A stretch of DNA of 64,000 nucleotides from JAUIET01 sp964352475 (GCA_964352475.1 CAYGSL010000006.1:1-64000); one strand, 5' to 3'. Shown: positions 51,151 through 61,438, numbered from the stretch's first letter. The notes: a model not told the origin generated them from the sequence alone. A program made the numbers and translations.

Positions 51151-53913
51151 ATGGAAAAAACCTACAACCCCGCCGACATAGAAACCCATTGGTATGAACA
51201 GTGGGAAGCACGCAATTACTTTGCGCCCAGCGGCAATGGAGCACCTTACAGCATTATGATTCCGCCGCCCAATGTGACGGGGAGTTTGCACATGGGGCAC
51301 GGTTTTCAAGACACGATTATGGATGGCCTGATTCGATACCATCGAATGCTTGGGCACAATACCTTGTGGCAAGTAGGTACTGACCACGCCGGAATAGCAA
51401 CTCAAATGGTGGTAGAGCGTCGCCTTGAAGCCGCCGGCACCAGCCGTGCCGAGCTCGGTCGTGATGCGTTTGTTGATGAAATATGGAAGTGGAAAGACGA
51501 AAGCGGCGGACACATCACCCGTCAGCTTCGACGGCTTGGCGCTTCAGTAGATTGGGAAACCGAGCGCTTCACTATGGACCCCGGTTTATCAAGGGCGGTT
51601 CAGGAAGTGTTTGTCAGTCTGTATGAAGATGGCCTGCTGTATCGCGGCAAGCGTCTGGTCAATTGGGACCCTGCCCTGCACACTGCAATTTCTGATCTGG
51701 AAGTAATCTCGGAAGAAGAACAAGGCCATCTTTGGCATCTCCGTTATCCGCTGGCTTCTGGCGAGGGCCATCTGGTGGTTGCCACAACACGACCGGAAAC
51801 CATGCTAGGCGACAGCGCCGTTGCTGTGCACCCCGACGATGAACGCTATGCGCATTTAATTGGTGAGCAGATAGACTTACCGCTGTGTGGGCGCCAGATT
51901 CCGATAATTGCAGACAGCTATGTAGACCCCGAGTTTGGCAGTGGCTGCGTAAAGATAACGCCAGCACACGATTTCAATGACTATGAGGTGGGTCAGCGCC
52001 ACGACCTGCCAATGATCAATGTACTTGATGATAATGCAGCAATAAATAATCTGGCGCCAGAAGCATACCGGGGCATGGATCGATTTGAAGCTCGCAAAAA
52101 AATTATTGCAGACTTTGAAGCGGCAGGATTGCTTGAAAAAATTGAGCCGCACACCTTAAAAATACCACGAGGTGACCGCTCCGGTGTGGTTATAGAGCCC
52201 TACCTGACCAACCAATGGTATGTAGCAGCAAAAAAACTGGCAGTGCCCGCAATTGAAGCCGTAGAGAATGGCGACATTGAATTTGTGCCCAAGAACTGGG
52301 AAAACACTTATTTTGCTTGGATGCGAGACATACAAGACTGGTGCGTCAGCCGCCAGCTTTGGTGGGGGCATCGAATTCCGGCCTGGTATGACGACCAAGG
52401 CAATGTCTATGTTGGGCACTCCGAACAAGATGTGCGCGAGAAAAACGATCTTGGTGATCGCCGGCTGCGTCAGGACGAGGATGTTCTAGACACCTGGTTT
52501 TCATCCGCACTCTGGACGTTCTCAACCTTGGGTTGGCCGGAAGATACCGAGCGCCTGCAGACTTTTCATCCTAGTGCCGTACTGGTGACTGGGTTTGACA
52601 TCATATTCTTCTGGGTAGCCAGGATGATCATGATGACTTTGCACTTCCGCAAGGAGGTACCGTTTAAGCAGGTATACGTGCACGGCTTGATACGCGACGC
52701 TGAAGGTCAGAAGATGTCGAAGTCCAAAGGCAATGTATTGGACCCGATCGATTTGATCGATGGCATTGATCTGAACACATTACTGGCCAAGCGAACCAGC
52801 GGGCTGATGCAACCGCAATTAGCCCGACAAATTGAGAAGCAAACCCGCAAACACTATCCAGACGGAATTCCGGCGTTCGGCACAGACGCTTTGCGTTTTA
52901 CCTATTACTCGCTGGCCTCTACCGGGCGTGATATTCGCTTTGATCTGGGTCGAATTGAGGGCTACCGGAATTTCTGCAACAAAATATGGAACGCAGCCAG
53001 ATACGTATTACAAAACACCGAAACGCATGACTGCGGTTTGGATGATTCACTCGATATTGAGCTAGGACTAGCAGAACGCTGGATTGTGTCGCGGCTGCAA
53101 GAGACTGAAGCTAACGTAGCACGGCACATCGAAGTCTATCGATTCGATCTTGCCTCACAAGCTATTTACGAGTTTATCTGGAACGAATACTGTGACTGGT
53201 ATCTGGAGCTTTCCAAGCCCGGACTGTGGTCTGACGATACACCTCAGGCGCAAAAACGCGGCATTCGTAAAACCTTGGTTCGGGTTCTGGAAACGTCGTT
53301 GCGACTGTGCCACCCGTTAATGCCATTTATAACTGAGGAAATATGGCAGCGTATTGCACCTCTGGCAGGTGCCAAGGGCGATAGCATAATGTTACAGGCT
53401 TACCCTCTCAGCGATCCGGAAAAAATCGATTCTAAAGCCGTTGCTACCATTGAGTGGCTGAAGCAAATGGTCGTGGCCGTTCGCACCATACGCGGTGAAA
53501 TGAACATTCCGCCAGGCAAAGCGATACCTCTTTACATCAAGAATCTGGACAGTCAGTCTTCAGCTCAGCTCGCTGAATGTGAACATCTATTGCGAAAGCT
53601 GGCAAAGCTGGAGACGGTAGAAGCCATGGGCACTAGTGACGCACGCCCGGTTGCCAGTCAGCTTGTGGGCGAATTAGAACTCTGCGTTCCAATGGCTGAT
53701 CTCATCAATAAAGATGATGAAATCGCCAGGTTGCAAAAAGAAATTGGTCGTACCGAACAGGAAATTGCGCGCCTTGAAGGTAAATTGGGTAACGCGAAGT
53801 TTACTGAACGAGCACCTGCCGATGTTGTTGCCAAAGAACGCGAGAAACTGGATGAGCGTAAGTCTGCGTTGGCAAAACTTCAGGCGCAGCTAGCCAGTAT
53901 AGAATCACTTTAA
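51151..53913 (+). CDS. valS: valyl-tRNA synthetase
   Basis: 920 residues from ATG 51151 (MEKTYNPADIE); TTG 51136 in frame is less likely. HIGH motif PPNVTGSLHMGHGF near residue 40, editing domain with TTRPETMLGDSAVAVHP and GSGCVKITPAHDFNDYEVG, KMSKS loop GQKMSKSKGN, and a C-terminal coiled coil (LINKDDEIARLQKEIGR...) that binds tRNA. Class I synthetase of normal length. Last gene of the pepA-holC-orf-valS unit. Confidence 0.97.
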   Translation: MEKTYNPADIETHWYEQWEARNYFAPSGNGAPYSIMIPPPNVTGSLHMGHGFQDTIMDGLIRYHRMLGHNTLWQVGTDHAGIATQMVVERRLEAAGTSRAELGRDAFVDEIWKWKDESGGHITRQLRRLGASVDWETERFTMDPGLSRAVQEVFVSLYEDGLLYRGKRLVNWDPALHTAISDLEVISEEEQGHLWHLRYPLASGEGHLVVATTRPETMLGDSAVAVHPDDERYAHLIGEQIDLPLCGRQIPIIADSYVDPEFGSGCVKITPAHDFNDYEVGQRHDLPMINVLDDNAAINNLAPEAYRGMDRFEARKKIIADFEAAGLLEKIEPHTLKIPRGDRSGVVIEPYLTNQWYVAAKKLAVPAIEAVENGDIEFVPKNWENTYFAWMRDIQDWCVSRQLWWGHRIPAWYDDQGNVYVGHSEQDVREKNDLGDRRLRQDEDVLDTWFSSALWTFSTLGWPEDTERLQTFHPSAVLVTGFDIIFFWVARMIMMTLHFRKEVPFKQVYVHGLIRDAEGQKMSKSKGNVLDPIDLIDGIDLNTLLAKRTSGLMQPQLARQIEKQTRKHYPDGIPAFGTDALRFTYYSLASTGRDIRFDLGRIEGYRNFCNKIWNAARYVLQNTETHDCGLDDSLDIELGLAERWIVSRLQETEANVARHIEVYRFDLASQAIYEFIWNEYCDWYLELSKPGLWSDDTPQAQKRGIRKTLVRVLETSLRLCHPLMPFITEEIWQRIAPLAGAKGDSIMLQAYPLSDPEKIDSKAVATIEWLKQMVVAVRTIRGEMNIPPGKAIPLYIKNLDSQSSAQLAECEHLLRKLAKLETVEAMGTSDARPVASQLVGELELCVPMADLINKDDEIARLQKEIGRTEQEIARLEGKLGNAKFTERAPADVVAKEREKLDERKSALAKLQAQLASIESL

Positions 53914-53930
53914 AACCTTAAGAGCACCTC

Positions 53931-55307
53931 TCAAGGCAGGCTAATCTGAAAAGAGGCCCCGCCAAGATTTGAATCTCCCAGGCTAATGCTTGCGTCGTAG
54001 CTACGCACAATGTCATTGACCACGGCGAGACCAATGCCCTGCCCGGGTTTTTGTGTATCCAGACGTTCGCCACGCGCAAATATGTCCTCGCGCTGCGAAG
54101 CAGGTATTCCGGACCCGTCGTCTTCTATCACAACCGAGCAACGCTGATCCACACCGTGTAGCTCAACATGAACCCTGGTGCGGCAGTACTTGAAGGCATT
54201 ATCAAGAATGTTGCCGAGCAATTCCATCAAATCGCTCTCGTCCATTTTGCAGGCTACGGCATCATCCAGAGTTAGCTGAACGTGTACTTTTTTATCCGAG
54301 TAAACCTTCTTTAGCGCTTCGCTGAGACGGCCAAGCACAGGTGCTACCGGCGTAGATCGCTGCGTAATTGCTGGTCTGGCACGGCTGGCACGCTGCAATT
54401 GATACTGCACAATCTCATCCATTTGCTGTAATTGCTGAGCCAGCAGATCCCTGTCCTGTTCGCCTTCCACCAGCGCGCCGCGCGCAATCGACAATGGCGT
54501 TTTTAAACTATGGGCTAAATCACTCAAGCGATTCTTGTGCTGTTCGCGTTGCGCCAGTTCATGGCTTAGCAACTGGTTAAGATTGTCCGTAAGACCTTGT
54601 AACTCAGTGGGGTAAACACCGTCCAGCTGATCAATGTCGCCCTGCTCCACTCTGCTAACATCTTCGCTAAGACGCTTAAGTGGTAACAACCCCATTCTGA
54701 GCACAAGCAGCTGCACAAACAACAGTACTAATCCAACCGATAACAACCTAAATTGCAGACCAGTACGGAAACGCTCCAGTTCCGCGTAAAAGAAATCGGC
54801 GGACTGCAAAACTGAAAACGTATAGCGTTTCGAAAATACATTTTGATTTGCTTGCTTCGCGAGTTTATCTTTTAGATGAAATTCCCAGGAAACGCCCAGA
54901 GTTGAATACAGGAAACCTTCTTCCTGAAGTTCAACCGGGCCGAACTGCGATTCGCCCACTTCGATTCGCCGAAAGTCCTCTGAAGCCGGCAAATCCATAA
55001 CGGCCACCGCGGAGTAGCTGCGCCAGACCTCATTGCCTTGATCATCGAATACGAAACCGTATAAGCCGGAATCAAACTGGTTGAATTTGGTTTCCTGAAG
55101 ACTATCCGGCATGCGCAGTTCGCGCTGGCCGTCTTCAACTTCCGCAAGCAGCAGCAAAATTGTGGAGTTCAGCTTCTCTGCCTCACTGCGCGTAACACTA
55201 CTGACAAAGGCTTGCTCAAGCGCGTAATAAACCAGCCCCAGAAACACCAGTAAAGTAAGAGCCGTCGACAGCAGCAAGCGATTGCTGAGGGAGAAACCCG
55301 ACGGCAT
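53931..55307 (-). CDS. PhoQ-type sensor histidine kinase
   Basis: 458 residues. Two membrane helices (about 12-32 and 185-205), a 150-residue periplasmic domain, HAMP, HisKA with LSDLAHSLKTPLSIARG and HATPase_c with DNAFKYCRTRV, DDGSGIP and GQGIGLAVVNDIV. The kinase core LAHSLKTPL is the PhoQ-like variant. Overlap-free but only four bases from the regulator. Expected signals are divalent cations, acidity or cationic peptides, by analogy only. Confidence 0.88.
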   Translation of the reverse strand: MPSGFSLSNRLLLSTALTLLVFLGLVYYALEQAFVSSVTRSEAEKLNSTILLLLAEVEDGQRELRMPDSLQETKFNQFDSGLYGFVFDDQGNEVWRSYSAVAVMDLPASEDFRRIEVGESQFGPVELQEEGFLYSTLGVSWEFHLKDKLAKQANQNVFSKRYTFSVLQSADFFYAELERFRTGLQFRLLSVGLVLLFVQLLVLRMGLLPLKRLSEDVSRVEQGDIDQLDGVYPTELQGLTDNLNQLLSHELAQREQHKNRLSDLAHSLKTPLSIARGALVEGEQDRDLLAQQLQQMDEIVQYQLQRASRARPAITQRSTPVAPVLGRLSEALKKVYSDKKVHVQLTLDDAVACKMDESDLMELLGNILDNAFKYCRTRVHVELHGVDQRCSVVIEDDGSGIPASQREDIFARGERLDTQKPGQGIGLAVVNDIVRSYDASISLGDSNLGGASFQISLP

Positions 55308-55311
55308 AGGC

Positions 55312-55986
55312 TTATTGCAGCGCCGTCAGTCTATAACCCTGGCCGCGAACAGTATCGATGAGTTTGGCGTCATTATATTGCGCTAGTTTTCGTCTAAGGC
55401 GGCCAACAAACACTTCAATCACATTGCTGTCGCGGTCAAAATCCTGATCGTAAATGTGTTCGGTAAGCTCGGTTTTCGACACCACCTTGGCAGAGTTCAT
55501 CAACAGGTACTCGAGAACCTTGTACTCATACGCCGTAAGCTCTACGGTATTTTGCGCCACGGTGACCTGCTTGGTATTGGTGTCCAGCGAGACCGGGCCA
55601 TGGCTTAAAACCGGACTGGCAGAACCCGCTCTTCTTCTCAATAAAGCATTTAATCGGGCCAGCAACTCTGGCATATGAAACGGTTTGGCCAGGTAATCAT
55701 CGGCACCCGATTCAAGACCGGCAACCTTGTCTTGCCAGCTACTGCGTGCCGTTAATATCAGTACCGGAAAATCGCGCTGTTGATCGCGCAAGGATTTGAT
55801 GACAGCCATGCCGTCAACCTTGGGTAAGCCTAAATCGATGATCGCTACATCATAGGGATACTCTCTACCCATAAACAAGGCTTCCTCACCGTCGCTGGCC
55901 ACGTCAACCGCGTAGCCTTGCCGTTGCAGAGCTTCGGTTAATTGTTGCTGCAACAGCGGCTCATCTTCAACTAAAAGCACGCGCAT
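55312..55986 (-). CDS. PhoP-type response regulator
   Basis: 224 residues from ATG 55986 (GTG 55992 in frame). Receiver with EDEPLLQQQL, Asp in VAIIDLGLPKVDG and Lys in YLAKPFHMPEL; C-terminal winged helix with TAYEYKVLEYLLMNSAKVVSKTELTEHIYDQD, very close to the PhoP/PmrA/QseB type. Partner of the downstream kinase. The PepSY gene lies just upstream on the same strand, completing a three-gene unit. Confidence 0.9.
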   Translation of the reverse strand: MRVLLVEDEPLLQQQLTEALQRQGYAVDVASDGEEALFMGREYPYDVAIIDLGLPKVDGMAVIKSLRDQQRDFPVLILTARSSWQDKVAGLESGADDYLAKPFHMPELLARLNALLRRRAGSASPVLSHGPVSLDTNTKQVTVAQNTVELTAYEYKVLEYLLMNSAKVVSKTELTEHIYDQDFDRDSNVIEVFVGRLRRKLAQYNDAKLIDTVRGQGYRLTALQ

Positions 55987-56013
55987 AGACACTCTCCACG
56001 CTTAAATGACCAA

Positions 56014-56295
56014 TCAACGAACAATTTGCCCGGTTTCCCTGGCTACCAGAACATTGGTAACCACGCCGTTATTCTTCAAAATTCGCACTCGAAAGTAATC
56101 GCCACTAGGGCTTACCGACAGCACTTTTCCGCCGGTAGCTGATCTGGCTATATTGGCTGCCTGCCCTGAGCTGATGCCACGGCTGGCATAGCCTTCACCC
56201 TGGGCAGTGGCGTTCAATGGCGTAAGTAGAGCACAGCAGAGTACCGCTGCCAGCGTCAGCCTTAGATAACCATTAATTGCTTTGCTAGAAAACAT
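56014..56295 (-). CDS. small exported PepSY-domain protein
   Basis: 93 residues from ATG 56295; the longer open frame to 56445 is not needed. Signal peptide ends near LNATAQG; the mature part has the PepSY pattern SSGQAANIARSATGGKVLSVSPSGDYFRVRILKNNG...VLVARETGQIV. Small periplasmic PepSY proteins encoded just before a two-component system, as here (27 bp to the regulator), are often under its control and may tune the sensor. Confidence 0.8.
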   Translation of the reverse strand: MFSSKAINGYLRLTLAAVLCCALLTPLNATAQGEGYASRGISSGQAANIARSATGGKVLSVSPSGDYFRVRILKNNGVVTNVLVARETGQIVR

Positions 56296-56501
56296 GCTGC
56301 AAATTCCGCCAATGCGTGTATCAAACCCATACTGTGCATGCAGTATAGCGAGCTGACAAGCGTCTGCTCCACGCTGAACCGAATAGTAGTGCAGAATTAC
56401 TGAATATGGACTGAATCGCCACAAGCAATCGCGGTAGCGAAACATGCTACAATTCAGCCTCTAATCCAAAATTTCTTTTTTTTTCATAGGTTTATTTCAA
56501 C

Positions 56502-57035
56502 ATGCCATTCATTTCTGCCAGCGTCATCGGCCTTATTGGCGGCGCATTAGGTGCTATTCTTGTACAAACATTTGCCGGTGCCGACAGCTTTATTAGCAGC
56601 TTTATTGTAATTTTTTTGATCAGCTTTCTGGGTATTGGTATCAATAACGCGGTTGTTCGCTCAGCAATCACTGGTCAGGCGACTGCTGCCGCCACGCAGC
56701 CAAAAGCCCGCAAGAAGTCAAAAAAACAAGAGTCTACAAAGCGTTCAGATAAAAAACCGGCAAAACCGGCTAAAAAATCAGCCGATAAACCCAAATCAGC
56801 GGGCCCTGTCAGTTCAGAGCCGCTTGAACAGGGTACGGTCAAATGGTTTAACGGCAACAAGGGGTTTGGCTTTATCTGTCGCGAAAATGGTGAAGAGGTG
56901 TTTGTACACTTCCGTTCTATTGAGTCAGATGACGAATCTGGCAGCAGACGCCACCTGCGCGACGGCCAGGCTGTAGAGTATCGCGTAGTTGACAGCGACC
57001 GCGGCCCGCAAGCCGAAAATGTGCGCGCCTTATAG
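56502..57035 (+). CDS. membrane-anchored cold-shock-domain protein
   Basis: 177 residues. Two N-terminal membrane helices (about 5-25 and 32-52), a Lys/Ala/Pro-rich linker (about 65-100) and a C-terminal cold-shock domain with RNP1 KGFGFI and RNP2 VFVHF, matching CspA residues for single-stranded nucleic acid binding. Ordinary CspA proteins are about 70 residues and soluble; here the domain is tethered on the cytoplasmic side. Related two-helix forms occur in gammaproteobacteria. An RNA-binding role at the membrane is inference. Convergent with fleR (37 bp). Confidence 0.82.
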   Translation: MPFISASVIGLIGGALGAILVQTFAGADSFISSFIVIFLISFLGIGINNAVVRSAITGQATAAATQPKARKKSKKQESTKRSDKKPAKPAKKSADKPKSAGPVSSEPLEQGTVKWFNGNKGFGFICRENGEEVFVHFRSIESDDESGSRRHLRDGQAVEYRVVDSDRGPQAENVRAL

Positions 57036-57072
57036 TCAGATTCATTCCTGTCACCAGCTAAACGCCAGCTAG

Positions 57073-58503
57073 CTATGCCAGCGCCTTGCGGTCGACAACA
57101 ATCCCCAGAGCGCGCATTTTAGATAGCTTGTAGCGAAGTGTGCGCTCACTTACACCGAGTTCGGCCGCTGTTGCTTGTCGATTATAGTTGTTGTTGCGCA
57201 AGCATTGCTCAACCAGCTCGAATTCCTTGTTTTGCATGCTGCTTTCGAGGTCAGTGGTGAGCTCTGCTGATGACTGCTCAGTTTGGCTTCCGCACGGCAG
57301 CACTTGATCATTGGCTGACGGCGGTAATTCAAGGTCATCGTTAGCGGCTTGAGACGTGCCGTGTTCGGTACTGCTTACACAAATATCATTGCCTCCAATA
57401 AGCGCCTCGGGCTGCAAAATCAGCGCACGCTGCATTACATTGTCCAGCTCCCGGATATTGCCAGGCCAGTGATGGGCAGTAAGGCGCTGTAGCGCAGACG
57501 CATCAAGTTTGACATTGCTGCGGCCCATTTTCCTGGCATGCTTGCCGAGCAAGTGTTCTGCCAACGGTTGTATGTCGTCACGGCGCGCTCGCAGCGCATG
57601 CAAATGCAGTGGAAACACATTGAGCCGATAATAGAGGTCTTCACGAAACTCACCCAAAGCCACAGCTTTCTGCATGTCACGGTTGCTGGTGGCCAGAACC
57701 CGCACATCAAGAGCAATCGTTTTGCGCCCACCTATGCGTTCAACTTCCTGTTCCTGCAAGACACGTAGCAGTTTGGCCTGCAAACTGATATGCATTTCGC
57801 TGATCTCATCAAGCAGTAAAGTACCTCCATTCGCTTGCTCAAATTTACCGGGTGCGCTTTGATGGGCGCCCGTAAACGCGCCTTTCTCATGACCAAACAA
57901 AATGGCCTCAAGCATGTTTTCTGGAATTGCCGCACAATTAAGAGCAACGAAGGGCTGCTCGGCACGACTTGAGCGAGAATGAACATATCTTGCCAATACT
58001 TCTTTACCGGTGCCGCTTTCACCCGTGATCATGATCGTGGCTTCAGTTCCGGCAACCCGGTCGGCAAGACCAAGTAGTTTCTGGCTAATCGGGTCTACTG
58101 CGATCGGCGCAGAGTCATCCGCAGCGGTCAGCGATTGACTGCCCAGATGCTCTGCGATCAACTCAAGCAGCACGCCCGGCTCAAACGGCTTCACAATATA
58201 GTCCGCCGCACCAGCGCGCATAGCTTCAACCGAGCTTGCAATACATCCGTAAGCTGTAAGCAGGATCATGGGTATATGCGGGTATTTTTTTCTAAGGTTT
58301 TTTAACAGCTGCATGCCATCCATTTCTGGCATGTTAACGTCAGATACCACCATGCTTACGGGCTTGAGTTCCAGTGCGTGAAGCGCTTTCACTCCATCTG
58401 CAGCCTGTACACAATCGTAGCCATGCAGCTCAAGTGTATCGACCAGCGCTTCGCGCAAACTATCATCATCTTCAACAACCAGAATCGTTTGTGTTTGTGA
58501 CAT
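57073..58503 (-). CDS. fleR: sigma-54-dependent response regulator FleR
   Basis: 476 residues, NtrC type. Receiver (Asp in SDVNMPEMDG, Lys in YIVKPFEPG), AAA+ domain with Walker A GESGTGKEVLARY, sigma-54 contact loop GAFTGA and Walker B GGTLLLDEI, and a Fis-type helix-turn-helix at the end. With FleS it activates class III flagellar genes. Its ATG overlaps the fleS stop (TAATG). In Pseudomonas fliE follows fleR; here the cold-shock gene does. Confidence 0.93.
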   Translation of the reverse strand: MSQTQTILVVEDDDSLREALVDTLELHGYDCVQAADGVKALHALELKPVSMVVSDVNMPEMDGMQLLKNLRKKYPHIPMILLTAYGCIASSVEAMRAGAADYIVKPFEPGVLLELIAEHLGSQSLTAADDSAPIAVDPISQKLLGLADRVAGTEATIMITGESGTGKEVLARYVHSRSSRAEQPFVALNCAAIPENMLEAILFGHEKGAFTGAHQSAPGKFEQANGGTLLLDEISEMHISLQAKLLRVLQEQEVERIGGRKTIALDVRVLATSNRDMQKAVALGEFREDLYYRLNVFPLHLHALRARRDDIQPLAEHLLGKHARKMGRSNVKLDASALQRLTAHHWPGNIRELDNVMQRALILQPEALIGGNDICVSSTEHGTSQAANDDLELPPSANDQVLPCGSQTEQSSAELTTDLESSMQNKEFELVEQCLRNNNYNRQATAAELGVSERTLRYKLSKMRALGIVVDRKALA

Positions 58504-59792
58504 TAAGAAGGAACTCCGTTGGCGCTTAAGTGCTTTGCTGATTTCTGCTGGTGATGATCCACCAGGGCCGGCAGCTCAATACTGGCAACTGTGCCATGAC
58601 CCGGTCTGGAGCGTAGGTTGAAGCGCGCCTGGTGGGCAGCAGCCACTGCTCTTACCACCGCCAGGCCCAGTCCAGTACCGCCAGGCTTATTAGTGAAGAA
58701 GATTTTTTCACTGTCGGTGTTGAACCCGGGACCGTTATCTTTCACGCTGATGAGTAACGAGTTGCCACTGTGAGTATCGAGACGTATCTCCAACCGGGCA
58801 TGACGTTCTGCCTGCAATGCGTTGAGCACCAGGTTCATGATGGCGCCTATTAGCACTTCGCGGTTACACAATACCTGCAGCGCTGGCCCGTCACAGCTCA
58901 CGGTCGCCTGCGCCTCATACAGTTTCACAGCTTGGGCAATCGATTCAGTTAATAATCGCGCGAGCTCAGTAGATACCAGCTTCTCTGTCACCGGAAGATC
59001 ACTACGGGCAAACACCAACATGTCACTGATCTGTTGCTCTATCGCATGCAACTGCTCCATTACTTTTCCGGCAAACTTTTGTGATCGCGCCACTTCAAGA
59101 TCAGGAGTGCACAAGTGCCCCGCATAGAGTGTGGCTGAGGCCAAGGGGGTTCGAAGTTGGTGGGCAAGAGCGGCCATCATCTTGCCCATTTCGATCAGGC
59201 GTTCGTTATGATGGAGCTTGTCTTGCAATTGTCGAGTTTCAGTGAGGTCAGTCAGTAAAATCAGCTGTCCTGGCTCAGGGTCAAGAGAGCGCGTTGCCAG
59301 GCTAATACGACGGCCGTCGCGCAAGCTGATCTCATGACCGTCGTCTAACTGTGGATTAAAGGCGCGATCGATCACGTCCAGCCATAGTTCCGATTTCAGC
59401 GGCAGGCCAAGAAAATCTTCGGCCACAGGATTACAATCTTCAACGTGACCGTGGGTATCCAGCAACACCACCCCGCCTGGCAAACACTGCAGCAGATTTT
59501 CCAGACGCCGCTCGATCTTGCGAGTTTCCAGCCGCTCGTTATTGTGTTCTTGCTTAAGCAGAGTAAGTTCAAGCCGTAAAGCTTGCGTGTGTTGTTCCAG
59601 ACTGGCGTAGGATTGCTGCAAGGAGTCTGCAATGCCATTGAACAGATTGAACGCCTGCTGCAGCTTCTCTCCTGACTGCTCCGCCATTCTGCCGACGGGT
59701 GAGATTGACTCGAGCGAGGCGCCTGGATCGATGCCTTGGTCAGTAGTTGTTGGCGCGCATTCGTTGGGCGCAGTGGTGGTATCGGCTTCCAT
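58503..59792 (-). CDS. fleS: flagellar sensor histidine kinase FleS
   Basis: 429 residues, soluble, no membrane helix. N-terminal coiled coil (about 50-110), PAS domain (about 112-200, with VVLLDTHGHVEDCN), HisKA with ALAHQLRTPLASATLYAG and HATPase_c with NLVLNALQA, DNGPGF and GTGLGLAVVRAV. A cytoplasmic PAS kinase coupled to FleR, sensing an intermediate of basal body assembly in Pseudomonas and Vibrio. Spaced 113 bp from fleQ, so a separate promoter is possible; no convincing sigma-54 site was seen there. Confidence 0.92.
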   Translation of the reverse strand: MEADTTTAPNECAPTTTDQGIDPGASLESISPVGRMAEQSGEKLQQAFNLFNGIADSLQQSYASLEQHTQALRLELTLLKQEHNNERLETRKIERRLENLLQCLPGGVVLLDTHGHVEDCNPVAEDFLGLPLKSELWLDVIDRAFNPQLDDGHEISLRDGRRISLATRSLDPEPGQLILLTDLTETRQLQDKLHHNERLIEMGKMMAALAHQLRTPLASATLYAGHLCTPDLEVARSQKFAGKVMEQLHAIEQQISDMLVFARSDLPVTEKLVSTELARLLTESIAQAVKLYEAQATVSCDGPALQVLCNREVLIGAIMNLVLNALQAERHARLEIRLDTHSGNSLLISVKDNGPGFNTDSEKIFFTNKPGGTGLGLAVVRAVAAAHQARFNLRSRPGHGTVASIELPALVDHHQQKSAKHLSANGVPS

Positions 59793-59905
59793 GCGATGTC
59801 CTGTTCATTAACAGACATCTATATGCAGTTACCGCACCAACGCAGTTTATTATCAGTTACATCAGAGACTTAGGCAAGTTACACCGATTTAGGCCCGGCG
59901 CGCTG

Positions 59906-61438
59906 TCAAACTTTCGTCACTTGATCCCGGTTCAGACCGTACTTGCGCATTTTCTCCACCAGGGTGGTGCGGCGTATATGCAAGCGCTCAGCGGCCCTGG
60001 CTACAACACCCCGGCTGTCATCCAATGCCTGTTGAATCAGGTTCGATTCCAACGTGGTCATTACGTCTTTCAGGTCCAAACCCTCGTTGGGGATCAATAC
60101 ATTGCGTTTCAGGTAATCTACGTCCAGTGGTACGACATTGTGATATGCCTGGGCAGTCGGGTTCTCACTTACCCGCTGAGCCGGCAATTCAAGCGGCGAA
60201 CCGCTTGCCGATTGTGGTTGCTCATCGTATTCAACGTGTCGGAATTTTTCGGGCAGATCATTAACGCCAATAACGCCATACGGATGAAGAATCGCCATGC
60301 GTTCAACTAAATTCGCCAGTTCGCGAACATTGCCCATCCAGTCATGACGACACAAAGACATAATGCTTGCCGAATTAAATCGTACAGAGCCGCGTTTTTC
60401 ATGCTCTAGCCGGGTAACCAGCTCATTAATCAGCAACGGCACATCTTCCGCTCGATCTCTCAGCGACGGCATTTCTATTGGAAACACGTTCAGACGATAA
60501 AACAAGTCTTCTCGAAACGTGCCCTGCTCAATCATTTCTTCAAGGTTTTTGTGCGTTGCAGCAATGATACGAACGTCTGTTTCCTGAGTTTTATTGGAGC
60601 CAACACGTTCAAACGTGCGTTCTTGCAGCACACGCAGTATTTTTACCTGCATGCTAAGTGGCATGTCGCCAATTTCATCGAGAAACAGCGTTCCACCCTG
60701 GGCCATTTCAAAGCGACCTGCACGAGTTGATATAGCGCCAGTAAATGCGCCTTTCTCATGCCCAAATAATTCGCTTTCCAGAAGTTCTGCAGGTATTGCA
60801 CCGCAGTTAACGGGTACAAACGGTCGGTCTCTGCGCGCCGAATGATAGTGCAGGTTTCTCGCAACAACTTCTTTGCCTGTACCTGATTCACCGGTAATCA
60901 ACACGGTAACTTCTTTGTCGGCAACCTGGGCAATTAGTTTTCGTACGTCTTGCACTGAGCGACTGGTACCAACCAGACTTCTGAACAACTCTATGTCTCT
61001 CCTGGCGGCTGCTGGCGACTGCTGGTGCGTGTATTGCTCGAAGTACGCTTTCGAGCGATGCAAATCATCCAATAGCTTGTTGTAACTGTATGGGAAAGGC
61101 AGTTCATCAATGATATGACTTTTTAAACTGGATTCGCAGTCTGCTGGAGCATACGTTTCGCCGATCAATACCACCGGCAGCGCCGGACTGATTTTATCGA
61201 TATCGGCCAGAATACTCTGCACCGACAAAGGTTCGGTCACGCGGCCAATTAACACTGCAGTTGCATTGCCTTCTGAAACAGAGGCTTTTAAACGGGTTTG
61301 CTCGCCAGCCCACTCAGAGCTACCTATAACGCGCGCTTTTTCTTCGAGGAAGTCGAGTATAACAAGCGTGTCGTGCCGACGCGCATCGTCATCATCGATA
61401 AGTAGTATTGATAAACCTTGCCAGTTCTCAGTGTCCAT
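59906..61438 (-). CDS. fleQ: flagellar master regulator FleQ
   Basis: 510 residues from ATG 61438, with ribosome site AAGGAGAAGG. N-terminal receiver-like FleQ domain (1-120), AAA+ domain with GESGTGKEVVARN, GAFTGA and GGTLFLDEIGD, and Fis-type HTH at the end (AAERLHIRRTTLVEKMRKYG). FleQ with sigma-54 starts the flagellar cascade and, in Pseudomonas, binds cyclic-di-GMP. First of the fleQ-fleS-fleR series. Confidence 0.93.
   Translation of the reverse strand: MDTENWQGLSILLIDDDDARRHDTLVILDFLEEKARVIGSSEWAGEQTRLKASVSEGNATAVLIGRVTEPLSVQSILADIDKISPALPVVLIGETYAPADCESSLKSHIIDELPFPYSYNKLLDDLHRSKAYFEQYTHQQSPAAARRDIELFRSLVGTSRSVQDVRKLIAQVADKEVTVLITGESGTGKEVVARNLHYHSARRDRPFVPVNCGAIPAELLESELFGHEKGAFTGAISTRAGRFEMAQGGTLFLDEIGDMPLSMQVKILRVLQERTFERVGSNKTQETDVRIIAATHKNLEEMIEQGTFREDLFYRLNVFPIEMPSLRDRAEDVPLLINELVTRLEHEKRGSVRFNSASIMSLCRHDWMGNVRELANLVERMAILHPYGVIGVNDLPEKFRHVEYDEQPQSASGSPLELPAQRVSENPTAQAYHNVVPLDVDYLKRNVLIPNEGLDLKDVMTTLESNLIQQALDDSRGVVARAAERLHIRRTTLVEKMRKYGLNRDQVTKV

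Noticed and set aside
56296..56445. 50-residue N-terminal extension of the PepSY protein
   Set aside because: The signal peptide starts at the internal ATG at 56295; an extension would bury it.
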